The position numbers and the translations under genes were made by a program. The notes beneath the pieces were generated by a model. It saw only the letters and a list, made by a program, of their open reading frames with translations. It did no database searches and had not been told where the DNA came from. Shown piece after piece: positions 5,169 to 6,356 of a DNA stretch of 6,356 bases (its first letter is position 1; each line of letters opens with the position of its first letter). This DNA comes from Lachnospiraceae bacterium UBA3785 (GTDB taxonomy: Bacteria > Bacillota > Clostridia > Lachnospirales > Lachnospiraceae), in NCBI GenBank assembly GCA_002369495.1, contig DFFD01000221.1, positions 1 to 6,356 of the forward strand, read 5' to 3'.

Positions 5169-5214
5169 ATCCACATTTTTGCTGTTTATCCACAGCTTTT
5201 TCCACTTTTCCCCA
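5167..5214. promoter_or_regulatory. DnaA-box cluster in the mnmG-rsmG gap
   Basis: A perfect DnaA box TTATCCACA lies at 5186-5194. Next to it in the same orientation are ATATCCACA (5167-5175, one mismatch), TTTTCCACT (5198-5206, two mismatches) and TTTTCCCCA (5206-5214, two mismatches); a further ATATCCACA is at 5113-5121 inside rsmG. The gap is AT-rich compared with the surrounding genes. DnaA binding is plausible for an origin-proximal locus, either as a regulatory or titration site. The perfect box is clear in the sequence; function is inference. Confidence 0.5.
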
Positions 5215-5241
5215 GTAAAGTACCAAATATTATGTAAACAT

Positions 5242-6356
5242 TCAGAGATGGTGCTGCTTCAGGTACACAAAGAGCACATTCACGTCCGCCGGTGTGACGC
5301 CGGAGATCCGCGATGCCTGGCCGATCGTCTCAGGCCGGAAATCCGTCAGCTTCTGCCTGGCTTCAAGGCGCAGGCTCTTCACGTCATCGTAGTCGATGCT
5401 CTCCGGGATCCGCTTCTTCTCGGTCTTCGCGAACTGCGCGACCTGCCGGCTCTGCCTGGCGATGTAGCCCTCGTACTTGATCTCAATGTTTACCTGCTCC
5501 CGGACCCGCCTTGAGAGCGCGGGCCTCCCCGGATCGATCGGGGCCAGGTCGTCGTAGGTGAGCTCCGGCCTCCGCACAAGCTCGGCAAGAGCTGCGCCCG
5601 AGGGAAGCGGTGTGCTCCCGAAGGAGGCAAGCAGCGCCTGGACTTCCTCCGTCGGCCCGACCGAGACGGATTTCACGCGGGCGATCTCATCTGCGATCTC
5701 GCGCTCCATCGTGAGGAGCTTATTCATTTCCTCTTCGGAAATGAGACCCGCCTCATACCCGTATCTTCTCAGCCTGATGTCCGCGTTGTCCTGGCGGAGC
5801 AGCAGCCTGTACTCGGCGCGGCTCGTCATCATGCGGTAGGGCTCGTGATTCTCCTTGGTCACGAGATCGTCGATCAGGACTCCGATGTAGCCTTCGGACC
5901 GCAGGATCACCAGCGGATCCCTGCCGCGCATATAGTTCGCAGCGTTGATGCCCGCGATGAGCCCCTGGGCGGCCGCCTCCTCGTAGCCGGAGCTGCCGTT
6001 CACCTGGCCCGCGGAGAAGAGTCCACGGATTTCCCTGAACTCGAGCGAGCTTTTCAGCTGCTTCGGTGCAAGGCAGTCGTACTCGATCGCGTAGGCGTTG
6101 CGGACGATCCTTGCATGTTCAAGTCCCGGGACGCTCCGGTACATGGCGAACTGGACGTCTTCCGGCATCGAGCTCGACATGCCGTCGATGTACATTTCCC
6201 GCGTATAGCGGCCTTCCGGCTCGATGAAGACCTGGTGCCGGTCCTTGTCGGGGAATTTCATGACCTTATCCTCGATGGAAGGGCAGTAGCGGGGCCCGGT
6301 CGCGTGAATCACGCCGCCGTAGAGAGGCGAACGGTCGATATTTTCCCGGATCACCC
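5242..6356 (-). CDS. mnmG: MnmG (GidA), tRNA uridine-5-carboxymethylaminomethyl modification enzyme, C-terminal part
   Basis: FAD-dependent subunit of the MnmE-MnmG complex, which installs the cmnm5 group on wobble U34 of certain tRNAs. About 371 codons are present out of a usual 620-630; the N-terminal FAD-binding Rossmann part lies beyond the right edge, so no start is in the window. Counting from the first GTG inside the edge, PRYCPSIEDK (21-30) carries the conserved Cys, GLFSAGQVNGSSGYEEAAAQG (111-131) is the family's FAD-site signature, and SRAEYRLLLRQDNADIRL follows. The C-terminal helical domain that contacts MnmE runs from about 200 to the end, ending in SRISGVTPADVNVLFVYLKQ. The gene ends in TGA 67-73 bp before rsmG, the usual gidA-gidB order. 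Confidence 0.97.
   Translation of the reverse strand, partial: VIRENIDRSPLYGGVIHATGPRYCPSIEDKVMKFPDKDRHQVFIEPEGRYTREMYIDGMSSSMPEDVQFAMYRSVPGLEHARIVRNAYAIEYDCLAPKQLKSSLEFREIRGLFSAGQVNGSSGYEEAAAQGLIAGINAANYMRGRDPLVILRSEGYIGVLIDDLVTKENHEPYRMMTSRAEYRLLLRQDNADIRLRRYGYEAGLISEEEMNKLLTMEREIADEIARVKSVSVGPTEEVQALLASFGSTPLPSGAALAELVRRPELTYDDLAPIDPGRPALSRRVREQVNIEIKYEGYIARQSRQVAQFAKTEKKRIPESIDYDDVKSLRLEARQKLTDFRPETIGQASRISGVTPADVNVLFVYLKQHHL

Noticed and set aside
5172..5174. GTG at 5174 as rsmG start
   Set aside because: Neither GTG nor the ATG two codons later has a clear ribosome site; ATG is preferred on codon grounds only, and the difference is two residues.
4338..5237. 299-codon plus-strand open frame across rsmG
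   Set aside because: Antisense shadow of rsmG. Its protein is rich in Arg/Asp/His in the pattern expected from reverse-strand reading, and it runs through the terminator.

Overview
The window reads as an origin-proximal piece of chromosome from a moderately GC-rich Bacillota (Clostridia) bacterium, most likely Lachnospiraceae. The reasons are the gene set and order on the minus strand (mnmG, rsmG, parA/soj, parB/spo0J, a DUF4446 gene, serS), a Soj-type ParA without an extra N-terminal DNA-binding domain, an atypical SerRS of a kind I associate with Clostridia, and perfect copies of the canonical chromosomal parS palindrome TGTTTCACGTGAAACA. The family assignment is inference from memory.

Layout, right to left along the main coding strand: the C-terminal part of mnmG enters from the right edge; a 67-73 bp AT-rich gap with one perfect DnaA box and several near matches follows; then rsmG. 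rsmG converges on a plus-strand alpha/beta-hydrolase-fold gene, and the two share a compact bidirectional hairpin terminator. Upstream of the hydrolase gene is a 352 bp intergenic region, the most striking part of the window. It holds five perfect parS sites at exactly 40 bp spacing, flanked by two divergent promoters: one for the hydrolase (plus strand) and one for parA (minus strand). The minus-strand operon parA-parB-DUF4446 follows with almost no spacing. A sixth perfect parS lies directly after the DUF4446 stop codon, so the segregation operon is bracketed by parS. The start and N-terminal third to half of serS run off the left edge.

Together, parA, parB and the six parS sites form a complete chromosome partitioning module: ParB loads at parS and spreads as a CTP-dependent clamp, and ParA is the partner ATPase. 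The DUF4446 protein has one membrane segment and sits in the same operon, which makes it a candidate accessory or membrane-associated factor of unknown function. mnmG (tRNA wobble uridine modification) and rsmG (16S rRNA methylation) are the usual origin-side neighbours of parAB.

Three points deserve a second look: the regularly phased parS array inside a divergent promoter region, the hydrolase-like protein whose catalytic triad positions appear to be lost, and the DnaA-box cluster between mnmG and rsmG. I found no mobile element, CRISPR array, tRNA or rRNA gene.
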